From Pelomonas sp. Root405 (GTDB taxonomy: Bacteria > Pseudomonadota > Gammaproteobacteria > Burkholderiales > Burkholderiaceae_C), in the NCBI RefSeq assembly GCF_001425165.1, contig NZ_LMDU01000015.1, positions 1-64,000 of the forward strand: DNA of 64,000 nt. The letters run 5' to 3'. The position numbers were made by a program, and so were the translations under genes. How positions within the stretch are numbered: position 1 is the stretch's first letter; every line of letters begins with the position of its first letter. Shown here piece after piece: positions 1-8,732 of this stretch. Below the pieces are notes generated by a model. That model was given only the letters and a program-made list of their open reading frames with translations. It made no database searches and had not been told where the DNA came from.

Positions 1-230
1 CGCCGCAGAGCTTTTCAGCTCCGCCCCACCTCTCACCCCTTGCTCGTCCCGTGTCCAGAACCGGCGCCTTGTGATCAGCGAAGCCCACGACTGTAGCACC
101 GAAAATTCAAGCCGTGCAAGCGGTTCACGAAGAATTTCGCTGTCCCGCATCCGAGCCCGAATTCTTCATCTACCGGCACGACTGAGCATGAGTTGCATCA
201 CCACCAAATTGTTGGCCCAGCCCAAGCCAA
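1..230. other. Non-coding left edge, no gene seen
   Basis: This stretch lies downstream of tctA. The short open frames here have no recognisable domain and no ribosome-binding site. I see nothing in it beyond the terminator that follows. Confidence 0.5.
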
Positions 231-257
231 AGAAAGGGCGCCGCAGCGCCCCTTTCT
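231..257 (-). terminator. Intrinsic terminator of tctBA
   Basis: An imperfect hairpin pairs AGAAAGGGCGC with GCGCCCCTTTCT around a 4-base loop, with one bulged base. It lies 25 bases past the tctA stop. Read on the minus strand, the stem ends in a T-rich run (TTTCTTT), as expected of a rho-independent terminator. Confidence 0.65.
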
Positions 258-282
258 GAACCAAGATGACCTCTGAAAGAGA

Positions 283-1794
283 TCAGGTCTCCTCCTGGAA
301 AGCCTCTTGGCGCTTGCTCTTGATCGACGGCAGCATGACGACCACGATCATCAGCGCAGCAGCAACCAGCAAGCCAGCCGACAAGGGGCGCGTCACAAAG
401 GTGCTCCAGTCCCCGCGCGCCAGTAGCAGCGCTCGACGCAGGTTCTCTTCCATCATCGGACCCAGGATGAATCCAAGCAGAAGCGGCGCTGGCTCACAAC
501 TCAACTTGTAGAACACGTAGCCGAGCAACGCGAAGCCTGCCGTCATGAAGACGTCGAAGCTGTTGTTGTTCAGCGAGTAGGTGCCGATACAGCAAAAGAC
601 AACGATCGCGGGGAAGAGGAAGCGGTAAGGCACCGTCAGCAGCTTGATCCAGATGCCGATCAGCGGCAGGTTCAGGATGATGAGCATCAAGTTGCCCAGC
701 CACATCGATGCAATCAGACCCCAGAAGAGTTCAGGGTTGCTCGTCATGACCTGCGGGCCGGGCTGGATGCCCTTGATCGTCATCGCACCGACCATCAGAG
801 CCATCACGGCATTGGGCGGGATGCCCAACGTCAGCATGGGAATGAAACTGGTCTGCGCTCCGGCGTTATTGGCGCTCTCCGGGCCTGCCACCCCCTGGAT
901 GGCGCCCTTGCCGAATGGCACGCGTGGGTTGCGGTTGATCTTCTTTTCCAATGTATAGGCCGCGAATGACGCCAGCAGCGCACCGCCACCTGGAAGCACG
1001 CCGAGGATCGAGCCCAGTGCGGTACCACGCAACACCGACGGCCAAGCGTCCTGGAAGTCCTCGCGCGTTGGCCACAGACCTTTCACCTCTTTGGTGAAGA
1101 CCTCGCGGTTCTCTTCCGGCTGGCCCAGATTGGCAATGATCTCGCCAAAACCAAACACGCCCATGGCGATGATGACGAAGCCGATGCCGTCAGTCAGTTC
1201 GGGGATGTCGAAGGAAAACCGCGCGGTGCCAGTGATGACGTCAGTGTTGATCTGACCGATCAACAACCCCAACACAATCATCGCGATGGCCTTGATCAAC
1301 GACCCTGACGCCAGCACCACAGCGCCGACCAGGCCCAGCACCATGAGCGAGAAGTATTCGGCCGAGCCGAACTTGAAAGCCAGCTCCGTGAGCGGTGGCG
1401 CAAAAGCGGCAATGATGATCGTGCCCACACAGCCGGCAAAGAAACTGCCCAGGCCAGCGGCGGCGAGAGCCGCGCCCGCGCGGCCGCGGCGGGCCATCTG
1501 GTAGCCGTCAATGGCGGTCACGACCGAGCTCGATTCGCCCGGCACATTGATCAGGATGGCCGTCGTCGAACCGCCGTACTGCGCACCGTAATAGATGCCG
1601 GCCAGCATGATGAGGGCAGGTGTGGCGTCCAGCGCATAGATGGACGGCAGCAGCATCGCGATGGTCGCGACCGGCCCGAGGCCAGGAAGCACGCCGATCA
1701 GCGTACCCAGCACCGTGCCGAAGAAGGCGTAAAGCAGGTTCTGCAGCGTCAACGCTGTCTGGAACCCGAGACCGAGGTTATTCAACAGATCCAT
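283..1794 (-). CDS. tctA: Tripartite tricarboxylate transporter large permease TctA
   Basis: The product is a 503-residue, highly hydrophobic protein of the TctA family, the large membrane subunit (about 12 helices) of a three-part secondary carboxylate importer. The N-terminal region has the glycine/proline-rich stretch GVLPGLGPVATIAMLLP, repeated in related form near the middle (GVLPGGGALLASFAAYTLEKK), typical of the family's internal duplication. Length is normal. The gene lies 7 bases after tctB on the same strand, so the two are surely co-transcribed. Family substrates are citrate and other di- and tricarboxylates; the substrate here cannot be read from sequence because the binding protein is not adjacent. 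Confidence 0.95.
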   Translation of the reverse strand: MDLLNNLGLGFQTALTLQNLLYAFFGTVLGTLIGVLPGLGPVATIAMLLPSIYALDATPALIMLAGIYYGAQYGGSTTAILINVPGESSSVVTAIDGYQMARRGRAGAALAAAGLGSFFAGCVGTIIIAAFAPPLTELAFKFGSAEYFSLMVLGLVGAVVLASGSLIKAIAMIVLGLLIGQINTDVITGTARFSFDIPELTDGIGFVIIAMGVFGFGEIIANLGQPEENREVFTKEVKGLWPTREDFQDAWPSVLRGTALGSILGVLPGGGALLASFAAYTLEKKINRNPRVPFGKGAIQGVAGPESANNAGAQTSFIPMLTLGIPPNAVMALMVGAMTIKGIQPGPQVMTSNPELFWGLIASMWLGNLMLIILNLPLIGIWIKLLTVPYRFLFPAIVVFCCIGTYSLNNNSFDVFMTAGFALLGYVFYKLSCEPAPLLLGFILGPMMEENLRRALLLARGDWSTFVTRPLSAGLLVAAALMIVVVMLPSIKSKRQEAFQEET

Positions 1795-1801
1795 GGCAGC
1801 C

Positions 1802-2266
1802 TCAGCCGTTGAAGTAGATGGGCCAGAGCGGGATGGTCAGCTTGAGGCCCACGATGAAGAGTGCCCAGCTGCCGAACGTCAAGATGACGCAGCTGATCAA
1901 CACATCTCGCCAATGGAACTCCTTGCCCGCCAGAGATGCCAATGTGATCAGCAACGGCAGCGTACAAGCCAGGCCCAGACGCGGTAGCGCAAGACCGAAG
2001 AACGTGATCGAGCCAATGATGACCAGCAATGGCCGCCAGGCAATGTCGCCGACGGGGTCGCCGCCTTCCGCCTCCACGGTCAGCGCCGTGAACAGCACAG
2101 CGCCGCCAAACACGGCCAAAAGAATGCCGAGGCCAAAAGGAAAATAACCGGGCCCTGGTCGCGCGGACGTGCCGAAGGAGTACTCAGTCGCACCCCACGC
2201 AAAGCCCACACCGACCACCAGGAACATCAGCCCGGACCAGAAGTCCCGCTGGCTCTTGATCTTCAT
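1802..2266 (-). CDS. tctB: Tripartite tricarboxylate transporter small subunit TctB
   Basis: This 154-residue protein has four predicted hydrophobic helices and an early polar segment (KSQRDFWSGLMFL), the usual form of TctB. It partners TctA in the inner membrane. A GGAG motif lies about 10 bases before the ATG. In most clusters a periplasmic TctC (Bug-type) protein is encoded just upstream; here the upstream neighbour is gspE, so the binding protein must be elsewhere or shared. Confidence 0.93.
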   Translation of the reverse strand: MKIKSQRDFWSGLMFLVVGVGFAWGATEYSFGTSARPGPGYFPFGLGILLAVFGGAVLFTALTVEAEGGDPVGDIAWRPLLVIIGSITFFGLALPRLGLACTLPLLITLASLAGKEFHWRDVLISCVILTFGSWALFIVGLKLTIPLWPIYFNG

Positions 2267-2361
2267 CGCTTTTTGTCTCCAGCACGCCGCGGGAAGGCGC
2301 GCAATATCGTGGCGGCGATTCTGTCAGCGGGGACCTAGCTCAGGCCTGTGGATTACACGTA

Positions 2362-4146
2362 TCAGCCTTCCCAAGCCGGCGTGCTGCGCAGCACCTCTTC
2401 CACCGTGGTCACCCCTTCCGCCACCTTCATGGCACCAGCCAGGCGCAGTGGGCGCAGACCCTCTTGCATGGCCTGGCGGCGCAGCGCCGTCAGATCACCC
2501 AAGGCGCCCTTGACGCCCTCACTGACTGTCAACAGCTCGTACAGACCAGCGCGGCCGCGGAAGCCGGTGTTGCGACACTCCAGGCAGCCAACGGGCTTGT
2601 AGGGTTTGACGCCGCCACCTAAGCGCCAGTGGCGCACCAGATCGTTGAGGCTTTCGCGCGTGACGAGCGGGTCCGGCTGCTTGCAATGTGGGCAGAGCGT
2701 TCGCACCAAGCGCTGCGCCAGCACGCCAATGACGGTCGCGCTGATCAGGTAGCTCGGCACACCCAGGTCCATCAACCGTGTGATGGCCGACATCGAATCA
2801 TTGGTGTGCAGTGTGCTGAAGACGAGGTGACCCGTCAGCGCAGCCTGGATGGCCATCTCGGCCGTCTCCAGATCGCGGATCTCGCCGACCATGATGATGT
2901 CCGGATCCTGCCGCATCAACGCGCGCAAGCCTTCGGCAAAGCCAAAGTCGAGCACGTTCTGCACCTGGGTCTGGTTGAAGGACGGCTCGATCATCTCGAT
3001 CGGGTCTTCGATGGTCGTCACGTTGACTTCGTCCGTCGCCAGGCGCTTGAGCGTCGAGTACAGCGTCGTCGTCTTGCCGCTGCCCGTCGGGCCGGTGACA
3101 AGGATGATGCCGTGGGGCTGCTTGACCAGTTGCTCCCAACGGTCCGAATCATGCTGGCCAAAGCCCAGCGACGACAGGTCCTTGACCGCCGTGTCGGGGT
3201 CGAAGATGCGCATGACCATCTTCTCGCCGAAGGCCGTGGGCAGCGTCGACAGGCGCATCTCTACTTCGTCTCCGCCCGGGTTCCGCGTCTTGATGCGACC
3301 GTCCAGCGGGCGGCGCTTCTCGACGACGTCCATGCGTCCCAGCAGCTTGATGCGCGACGTCATCGCTGCCATCACCGTGGGCGGCAGTTGGTAGACCGTG
3401 TGCAGCACGCCGTCGATGCGAAAGCGGATGACGCCCATCTCGCGGCGCGGCTCCAGGTGGATGTCACTCGCGCGCTGGTCGAAGGCGTATTGCCACAGCC
3501 AGTCGACCACCTGCACGACGCCTTGGTCGTTGGCGTCCAGCTGCTTGTTCGTCTTGCCCAACTCGACCAGTTGCTCGAAGCTCGCCACCTGGCTTTGCTC
3601 GCCCGCCTTCGCCGCCGCGCGGACCGAACGCGCCAGCGTGAAGAACTCGGTCGTGTAGCGCGCGATGTCCAGCGGGTTGGCGACGACGAGCTTGATGGGC
3701 TTGCGCACATGCGACTCGATCTGCGCGACCCAGCCCGTGTCGAAAGGCTCGGACGTTGCGATGGTCACGTCGTTCAGGCCGAACTGCACCGGCAGGCAGC
3801 GCTTCGCCTCCGCATAGCCGATGGACATCACGTCGCCCACGCGGCCGACATCGACTTTCAGCGGGTCGATGCGCAAATAGGGCAGGCGGGCGCGCACGGC
3901 CAGCCACTCGGACAGCGCATCGACATCCAGCGGCTTGCCCGTCGACAAGCGCACCAGGCTGGCATGGCCCAGGCGCACCAGCGGGTGCAGGGCACTGTCG
4001 CCAGCCGCAAAACGCTGCTCGGTGCGCTGCACCTGCGGCTCATCGATGAGGCCATCCTCCAGCAGCCAGTGCAGCATCTGACGCCACTCCAAGCGGCCAT
4101 CGGACTTGGAGGCGGGGGCCGCAGAGGGCTTGGGCTTGGTCGTCAT
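2362..4146 (-). CDS. GspE/PilB-family secretion ATPase
   Basis: This 594-residue protein is a cytoplasmic traffic ATPase of the type II secretion / type IV pilus family. It has an N-terminal GspE domain (about 20-170), Walker A GPTGSGKT (352-359), the Asp box at TIEDPIE (about 378-384), Walker B RQDPDIIMVGEIRD (about 412-425) and a four-cysteine zinc knuckle (Cys485, Cys488, Cys521, Cys524), as in GspE and PilB. It follows the spermidine-synthase-like gene by 12 bases. No other gsp or pil gene is nearby, so GspE versus PilB cannot be settled by context; the short N-terminus and overall form favour GspE. Confidence 0.88.
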   Translation of the reverse strand: MTTKPKPSAAPASKSDGRLEWRQMLHWLLEDGLIDEPQVQRTEQRFAAGDSALHPLVRLGHASLVRLSTGKPLDVDALSEWLAVRARLPYLRIDPLKVDVGRVGDVMSIGYAEAKRCLPVQFGLNDVTIATSEPFDTGWVAQIESHVRKPIKLVVANPLDIARYTTEFFTLARSVRAAAKAGEQSQVASFEQLVELGKTNKQLDANDQGVVQVVDWLWQYAFDQRASDIHLEPRREMGVIRFRIDGVLHTVYQLPPTVMAAMTSRIKLLGRMDVVEKRRPLDGRIKTRNPGGDEVEMRLSTLPTAFGEKMVMRIFDPDTAVKDLSSLGFGQHDSDRWEQLVKQPHGIILVTGPTGSGKTTTLYSTLKRLATDEVNVTTIEDPIEMIEPSFNQTQVQNVLDFGFAEGLRALMRQDPDIIMVGEIRDLETAEMAIQAALTGHLVFSTLHTNDSMSAITRLMDLGVPSYLISATVIGVLAQRLVRTLCPHCKQPDPLVTRESLNDLVRHWRLGGGVKPYKPVGCLECRNTGFRGRAGLYELLTVSEGVKGALGDLTALRRQAMQEGLRPLRLAGAMKVAEGVTTVEEVLRSTPAWEG

Positions 4147-4158
4147 CGAAGGCTGGTT

Positions 4159-4944
4159 TCAAAGTGCGTTGAGGATGCTCATCGGCAGCGGCCTGACAAG
4201 CCTGAGCCATTTGCCGGCCGGCAGCTTGAAGCGCGATTCGATATTAGCCGCGCGCTGTTCCAGCACGTCGCGGTGCGGCACCTGGATGCCGCGCGCCGCC
4301 ACGACGATGGTGTTGCCTTCCTTGGTGGGCGCGAGGCTCCAGACCTGGTCCGAGCCAAAAGCCCTGGCGATGCGCAGGGCGCTGCGCGCAAAGCTGGCGC
4401 TGCGGCCGAAGAGGTTGACCGTCATCAGCCCGCCCTCCGCAAGCACGCCGCGGCAGGCGACGTAGAAGGCCTCGTCGTCCAGCACCGGCGCGGCGGCATC
4501 GTGGTCATAGAGATCGACATTCAACACATCGACGGTCTGCAGATTGGCGTCGTCATTGACCCAGGCCGCAGCGTCGCCGTTGACCACATTCAGCCGCGCA
4601 TCATTGACCGGCAGGCGGAACCACTGCCGGCAAGCAGCGATGACCTCCGGGTTGATCTCGACCGCCGTGGTGCGCATCTTCAGCTGGCCATGGCTAAAGC
4701 GCGTCAGTGCAGCCGCGCCCAGCCCCAGCTGCACGGCGTGGCCCTCACCCAGCAAAGCCGGGTCTCGCCACAGCATCCATGCACACATGCGCTGGATGTA
4801 TTCCAGCTCCAGCTGATCCGGCTTGCGGATGCGCATGGCGCCCTGCACCCAGATGGAATCCAGGTGCAGAAAGCGCACGCCATCAAATTCGCTCAGCGTG
4901 GCCGGGCCCCAGGTCTGCGGCTGTGTTCTTTTCATGGGCGGCAT
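4159..4944 (-). CDS. Spermidine synthase-like methyltransferase-fold protein
   Basis: A 261-residue protein with a Rossmann core of the polyamine synthase type: a glycine motif QLGLGAAALTRF, an acidic strand end TTAVEINPEVI and the later acidic segment DVLNVDLYDHDAAAP. It lacks the N-terminal beta-hairpin domain of bona fide SpeE, and I do not see the GGGDG motif of true aminopropyltransferases. It is best called spermidine synthase-like with unknown substrate. It sits in a tight set with the upstream glycosylase (6-base gap) and downstream gspE (12-base gap). Confidence 0.75.
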   Translation of the reverse strand: MPPMKRTQPQTWGPATLSEFDGVRFLHLDSIWVQGAMRIRKPDQLELEYIQRMCAWMLWRDPALLGEGHAVQLGLGAAALTRFSHGQLKMRTTAVEINPEVIAACRQWFRLPVNDARLNVVNGDAAAWVNDDANLQTVDVLNVDLYDHDAAAPVLDDEAFYVACRGVLAEGGLMTVNLFGRSASFARSALRIARAFGSDQVWSLAPTKEGNTIVVAARGIQVPHRDVLEQRAANIESRFKLPAGKWLRLVRPLPMSILNAL

Positions 4945-4950
4945 CCTAGG

Positions 4951-5577
4951 TCAGGCCAGATACCGCGCAAGGGCGCCGCGCCAGGCTTCGATCTTGTCCG
5001 CGAGCCTCATGCCCGCATGCGCCGGGCTTGTCGACGGCAGGCGCAGCACCGGCAGGCCGGGCTCGCCAAGCGCCGCCAGCGCCTGGTGGTGGGCCAGCGC
5101 ACCGTTGCAGCCGATCACACGCAGCCCGGGCAGGCGGGCTACAAGCTCCTTCAGATCGCTAGGCTCGACATCCTCGATGGCCGTGTCCAGGCTGCCCTCT
5201 CTCCGGCAGGCCGCCACGGCATCCCACAGTGCGACGCGGTGCTGGCGCAGCGCCTGCAGACGTTCGGCATAGGGCCGGGTCGCCAGGTCCACCTCGCCGA
5301 TCAGGGCGGCCATGAGCGGCCAGAAGGCATTGCGTGGGTGGGCGTAATACTGCGCCGCCTGTAGCGAGGCGGCACCGGGGAAGCTGCCCAGGACCAGCAG
5401 CCGCGCGCGGCTATCGAAGACCGGCGCCAGGCCGACCAGACGCCGCTCGGACTCGGGGTTTGCAGGATTGGCGGGGCAGGCCGGTGACTGGGACGATGTG
5501 GGGAGGTTCAAGGAAAGGATGCGAAATGAACGCTCTTGTGGTACTCCGGACATCATGGCCGATCTGATCGCCCGCAT
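4951..5577 (-). CDS. DNA-deoxyinosine (hypoxanthine) glycosylase, UDG superfamily
   Basis: The protein matches family 6 of the uracil-DNA glycosylase superfamily, which removes deaminated adenine from DNA. Visible motifs are LGSFPGAASLQAAQYYAHPRNAFW, shown here as LGSFPG and YYAHPRNAFW, near residues 43-65, and the C-terminal LPSTSPAHAG loop. The start is uncertain: the longest frame begins at 5577 inside the divergent MOSC gene, with further ATGs at 5556 and 5553 and a TTG at 5511. The conserved part begins only around SERRLVGLAPVFDSRARLLVLGSF, so a shorter start is likely. It probably begins the operon that continues through the spermidine-synthase-like gene to gspE. Confidence 0.82.
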   Translation of the reverse strand: MRAIRSAMMSGVPQERSFRILSLNLPTSSQSPACPANPANPESERRLVGLAPVFDSRARLLVLGSFPGAASLQAAQYYAHPRNAFWPLMAALIGEVDLATRPYAERLQALRQHRVALWDAVAACRREGSLDTAIEDVEPSDLKELVARLPGLRVIGCNGALAHHQALAALGEPGLPVLRLPSTSPAHAGMRLADKIEAWRGALARYLA

Positions 5578-6376
5578 TGCCGGGCTGTGGCGCTACCCGG
5601 TCAAGTCCTGCGCCGGCGAGGCGATCGAGACCCTGACGCTCGGCGCCGATGGCTGGCCCGAAGGCGACCGCGGCTGGGGCATCGCGGATGCGGGCGGCGA
5701 GCTGACCTGGATGGGTGCCCACCCCCGCCTGGCGCTCGTCAGCGCGCGCAGCATGCCGGCCGGTCTGGCGCTGGAGGTCGACGGCCGCCTGCTGGAGGTC
5801 GGCGCGGACAGCAGCAGCGCTGTGACCGTGCGCGCCTGGAACGGCGAACGCCAGGACTTCGACCCGCTCGCCGCCTGGGATGCCGGCGACGATGCGGCGG
5901 CACTGCTGCGGGCAACCACCGGCGAGCGACTGCGTCTGGTGCGCCTGAGCAGCGAAGCCCAGCGTCGGCCGGGGCTGAATGCACTGCACATCGTCGGCGA
6001 CGGCTCCATGCAGGCCTGGGCAGACGAACTCACCCAGCCGCTGACCGGCCTGCCTCAGCGCGTGCGGCCGAATCTGCTGCTGAGCGCCGAAGACGGCGGC
6101 ACCCTGCCCGCTTTCATCGAGGACATCTTGACCGAGGCCCGCATCGGCGACCTGAGCATGACGCGGACCACCCCCTGCGTGCGCTGCATCATGCCAACCA
6201 TCGACCCGTCGACCGCCATACCCCAGCCACCTGCGTTGGAGTCGCTGACCCGGCTCAGCGCCGAACGGGCGCCCGGCGCACCGGTGCAGTTCGGCATCTA
6301 TGCGCGGGGCAGCGGCGCGGGGGTGCTGCGCTTGGGTGACCGGGTCGCGCTGACGCTCGACTTTGACGACGCCTAA
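5555..6376 (+). CDS. MOSC domain protein (YcbX-like)
   Basis: A 273-residue protein with an N-terminal MOSC beta-barrel domain (IAGLWRYPVKSCAGE at the start) and a C-terminal MOSC domain containing TPCVRCIMPTIDP, whose conserved cysteine is thought to carry a sulfur or bind molybdenum cofactor. Related proteins (YcbX, mARC) reduce N-hydroxylated compounds such as base analogues. The ATG at 5555 is chosen because family similarity begins right after it. The start overlaps the longest reading of the divergent glycosylase. The stop overlaps tatD tail to tail by 4 bases. Confidence 0.85.
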   Translation: MADLIARIAGLWRYPVKSCAGEAIETLTLGADGWPEGDRGWGIADAGGELTWMGAHPRLALVSARSMPAGLALEVDGRLLEVGADSSSAVTVRAWNGERQDFDPLAAWDAGDDAAALLRATTGERLRLVRLSSEAQRRPGLNALHIVGDGSMQAWADELTQPLTGLPQRVRPNLLLSAEDGGTLPAFIEDILTEARIGDLSMTRTTPCVRCIMPTIDPSTAIPQPPALESLTRLSAERAPGAPVQFGIYARGSGAGVLRLGDRVALTLDFDDA

Positions 6377-7182
6377 GTCAGCCGCGGCAAGGCGGCGCGG
6401 GCATTGGCGCTCGTGATCGTCGCCGTGTGCTCCACCGTCCAGCCACGCAGCTCAGCCAGGCTTTCGGCAATGCGCGGCAGCTCGGCCGACTCGTTGCGCG
6501 CCTGGCCCGGGTGGGCCTCGCGCTCTTCGGCCGTCTTGTAGAGCCAGTGCGGAGGGATGTCCGGCGCGTCGGTCTCCATGACCAGTGCCGTCTCGGGCAC
6601 TTGTGCCGCGATGCGACGGATCTGCAGCGAGCGCTCGAAGGTCAGCGTGCCGCCGAAGCCGAGCTTGAAACCGAGGTCAATGAAGGCCTGCGCCTGCTGC
6701 TCGCTGCCGTTGAATGCATGCGCGATGCCGCCGTGCGGGAAGCCGACGCGGCGCAAGCCCGCCAGCAGCTTGTCGGCGCTGCGTCGCACGTGCAGCAGCA
6801 CCGGCAGGCCGGCGCGCTTGGCGATCTTCAGCTGCTCGACGTAGAAATGCTGCTGGGTGTCGGGGTCGATGCCTTCAACAAAATAGTCGAGCCCGATCTC
6901 GCCGACGGCCACGAGGCGCTGGTCGTCAGCATGCCTTTCGAGCACCTCGGCGACACGGTTCAGGTCGCCGGGCGCGGCGCCCATCACGCACAGGGGATGA
7001 ATGCCCAGCGCATAGCTCAGGCCGCGCGCGTGGGCGAGCTCGCGCACCCGCTCGAGGTTGTGCACGTTGACCGCCGGGATGACGATCTGCAAGACGCCAG
7101 CTGCTCTGGCCCGGGCGACAACGGCGTCACGGTCGGCATCGAACTCGGCCGCGTCGAGATGGCAGTGGGTATCGATCCACAT
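6373..7182 (-). CDS. TatD-family metal-dependent hydrolase
   Basis: This 269-residue TIM-barrel protein has the metal-binding DTHCHLD (residues 4-10), GEIGLDY (near 97), the histidines in LLHVRRS and IAHAFNG, and the catalytic METDAPD near 198-204. TatD/YcfH proteins are Mg-dependent DNases that trim 3' ends during repair; the exact substrate is not defined by sequence. It lies 15 bases downstream of purU and may end the lolC-lolD-purU transcript. Confidence 0.88.
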   Translation of the reverse strand: MWIDTHCHLDAAEFDADRDAVVARARAAGVLQIVIPAVNVHNLERVRELAHARGLSYALGIHPLCVMGAAPGDLNRVAEVLERHADDQRLVAVGEIGLDYFVEGIDPDTQQHFYVEQLKIAKRAGLPVLLHVRRSADKLLAGLRRVGFPHGGIAHAFNGSEQQAQAFIDLGFKLGFGGTLTFERSLQIRRIAAQVPETALVMETDAPDIPPHWLYKTAEEREAHPGQARNESAELPRIAESLAELRGWTVEHTATITSANARAALPRLT

Positions 7183-7197
7183 GCCTGACGTTCTATC

Positions 7198-8055
7198 TCA
7201 GCGGAAGACGACCGTGCGGTTGCCGTTGAGCAACACCCTGTGCTCGGCGTGCCACTGGATGGCCCGCGCCAGCGCCACACATTCCATGTCGCGGCCGATG
7301 CCGACGAGCTGCTCGGGCGGCATGCTGTGGTCGATCCGGGCGACCTCTTGCTCAATGATCGGACCTTCGTCGAGGTCGCTGGTCACGTAGTGGGCCGTCG
7401 CACCGATCAGCTTGACACCGCGCTCATAAGCCTGGTGATAGGGCTTGGCGCCCTTGAAGCTCGGCAGGAAGCTGTGGTGGATATTGATGGCCCGGCCACT
7501 CAGGTCTTGGCACAGCTCCGGCGACAGGATCTGCATGTAGCGGGCCAGCACGACCAGGTCGATCTGGTTGTCGGCGATCACTTCACGGATCTTGGCTTCC
7601 TGCGCGGCCTTCTGCGCGTCGGTGGCGCCGAGCAGCGGGAAGTGATGGAAGGGAATGTTGTGCGACGCCGCGAGCTGATAGAAGTCGCGGTGGTTGGACA
7701 CGATGGCCGGGATCTCCACGTTCAGGTGCCCGGTCTGCACCCGGAACAGCAGGTCGTTCAGGCAGTGGCCCAGCTTGGACACCAGCAGCAGCACACGCGT
7801 CTTGCGGGCGCGGGCCACCAGCTCCCAGTCCATGCCGAACTCATCAGCCAGCGGCATGAAGACGGCCTGCAGCGCGCTCTCGTCGGCCGCCGCCTCGAAC
7901 TCGATGCGCATGAAGAAGCGAGCATGGTCAGCGTCGCCGTGCTGGTGCGAGGTCAGGATGTTGCCGCCCTGCTGCAGCAGTACGCCGGTGACGGCATGGA
8001 CGATGCCGGCCCGATCCGGGCAGGAGAGTTTGAGTACGAAACGTGGGTGTTTCAT
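7198..8055 (-). CDS. purU: Formyltetrahydrofolate deformylase PurU
   Basis: A 285-residue enzyme that hydrolyses 10-formyl-THF to THF and formate, balancing one-carbon pools and supplying formate for purine synthesis. It has an N-terminal ACT domain (about 1-80, beginning [19 protein letters not shown]) and a formyltransferase-fold domain with [36 protein letters not shown] and a conserved catalytic Asn-His-Asp set. Length and domain order are normal. It overlaps the lolD stop by 4 bases (ATGA), indicating translational coupling. Confidence 0.95.
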   Translation of the reverse strand: MKHPRFVLKLSCPDRAGIVHAVTGVLLQQGGNILTSHQHGDADHARFFMRIEFEAAADESALQAVFMPLADEFGMDWELVARARKTRVLLLVSKLGHCLNDLLFRVQTGHLNVEIPAIVSNHRDFYQLAASHNIPFHHFPLLGATDAQKAAQEAKIREVIADNQIDLVVLARYMQILSPELCQDLSGRAINIHHSFLPSFKGAKPYHQAYERGVKLIGATAHYVTSDLDEGPIIEQEVARIDHSMPPEQLVGIGRDMECVALARAIQWHAEHRVLLNGNRTVVFR

Positions 8056-8732
8056 GGGGTTTGAAATTGCCCCGCAACCAGCTGCAGCTGCCGGTCGCAG
8101 CGCGCCGCCAGGTCGCGGTCGTGGGTGACGAGGACGAATGCGGTGCCCAGCTCGCGTGCGCGCTCCAGCATCAGTGCGAACACGGCGTTGGCGGTGTCGC
8201 GGTCGAGATTGCCGGTGGGCTCGTCGGCCAGAACGCAGGCCGGCCGCGTGACCAGCGCGCGCGCGATGGCGACGCGCTGGCGCTCGCCGCCGGAAAGTTC
8301 CGACGGGCGGTGCATCACGCGGTCCTTCAGGCCGACCCGGGCGAGCATCTCGGCCGCCGTGGCGCGCGCATCGGTAGGCGCCTGGCGGCGGATACGCAGC
8401 GGCATCGCCACGTTGTCGAGCGCGCTGAACTCGGGCAGCAGATGGTGGAACTGGTAGACGAAGCCCAGGTGCTGGTTGCGCCAGCGGCCTCGCTCGGCCT
8501 CGTCCATGTCCGCCAACGCACGGCCCATCAGCGTGACCTTGCCCGAGGTCGGCGCGTCCAGTCCACCGAGCAGGTGCAGCAGCGTGGACTTGCCCGATCC
8601 CGAAGCGCCGACGATGGCCAGCGTCTCGCCGCGCGAGACATGCAGGTCGACACCCTTGAGCACCGTCACATCGAGGCCGCCTTCGCTGAAGCGGCGGGTC
8701 AAACCAGTCGCTTGAACAATCAACTCACTCAT
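8052..8732 (-). CDS. lolD: Lipoprotein-releasing ABC ATPase LolD
   Basis: This 226-residue ABC ATPase energises extraction of outer-membrane lipoproteins from the inner membrane to LolA. It has Walker [10 protein letters not shown] (42-50), the Q-loop [10 protein letters not shown] (about 93-102, characteristic of LolD/MacB-type ATPases), signature LSGGE (146-150) and Walker B VLADEP (167-172). It overlaps the upstream lolC/E gene by 8 bases and the downstream purU by 4. Confidence 0.95.
   Translation of the reverse strand: MSELIVQATGLTRRFSEGGLDVTVLKGVDLHVSRGETLAIVGASGSGKSTLLHLLGGLDAPTSGKVTLMGRALADMDEAERGRWRNQHLGFVYQFHHLLPEFSALDNVAMPLRIRRQAPTDARATAAEMLARVGLKDRVMHRPSELSGGERQRVAIARALVTRPACVLADEPTGNLDRDTANAVFALMLERARELGTAFVLVTHDRDLAARCDRQLQLVAGQFQTP

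Noticed and set aside
2629-5364. 911-codon open frame on the plus strand
   Set aside because: It runs opposite gspE and the next two genes, is very rich in Arg, His, Gln and Asp as expected of an antisense frame in GC-rich DNA, and has no domain.
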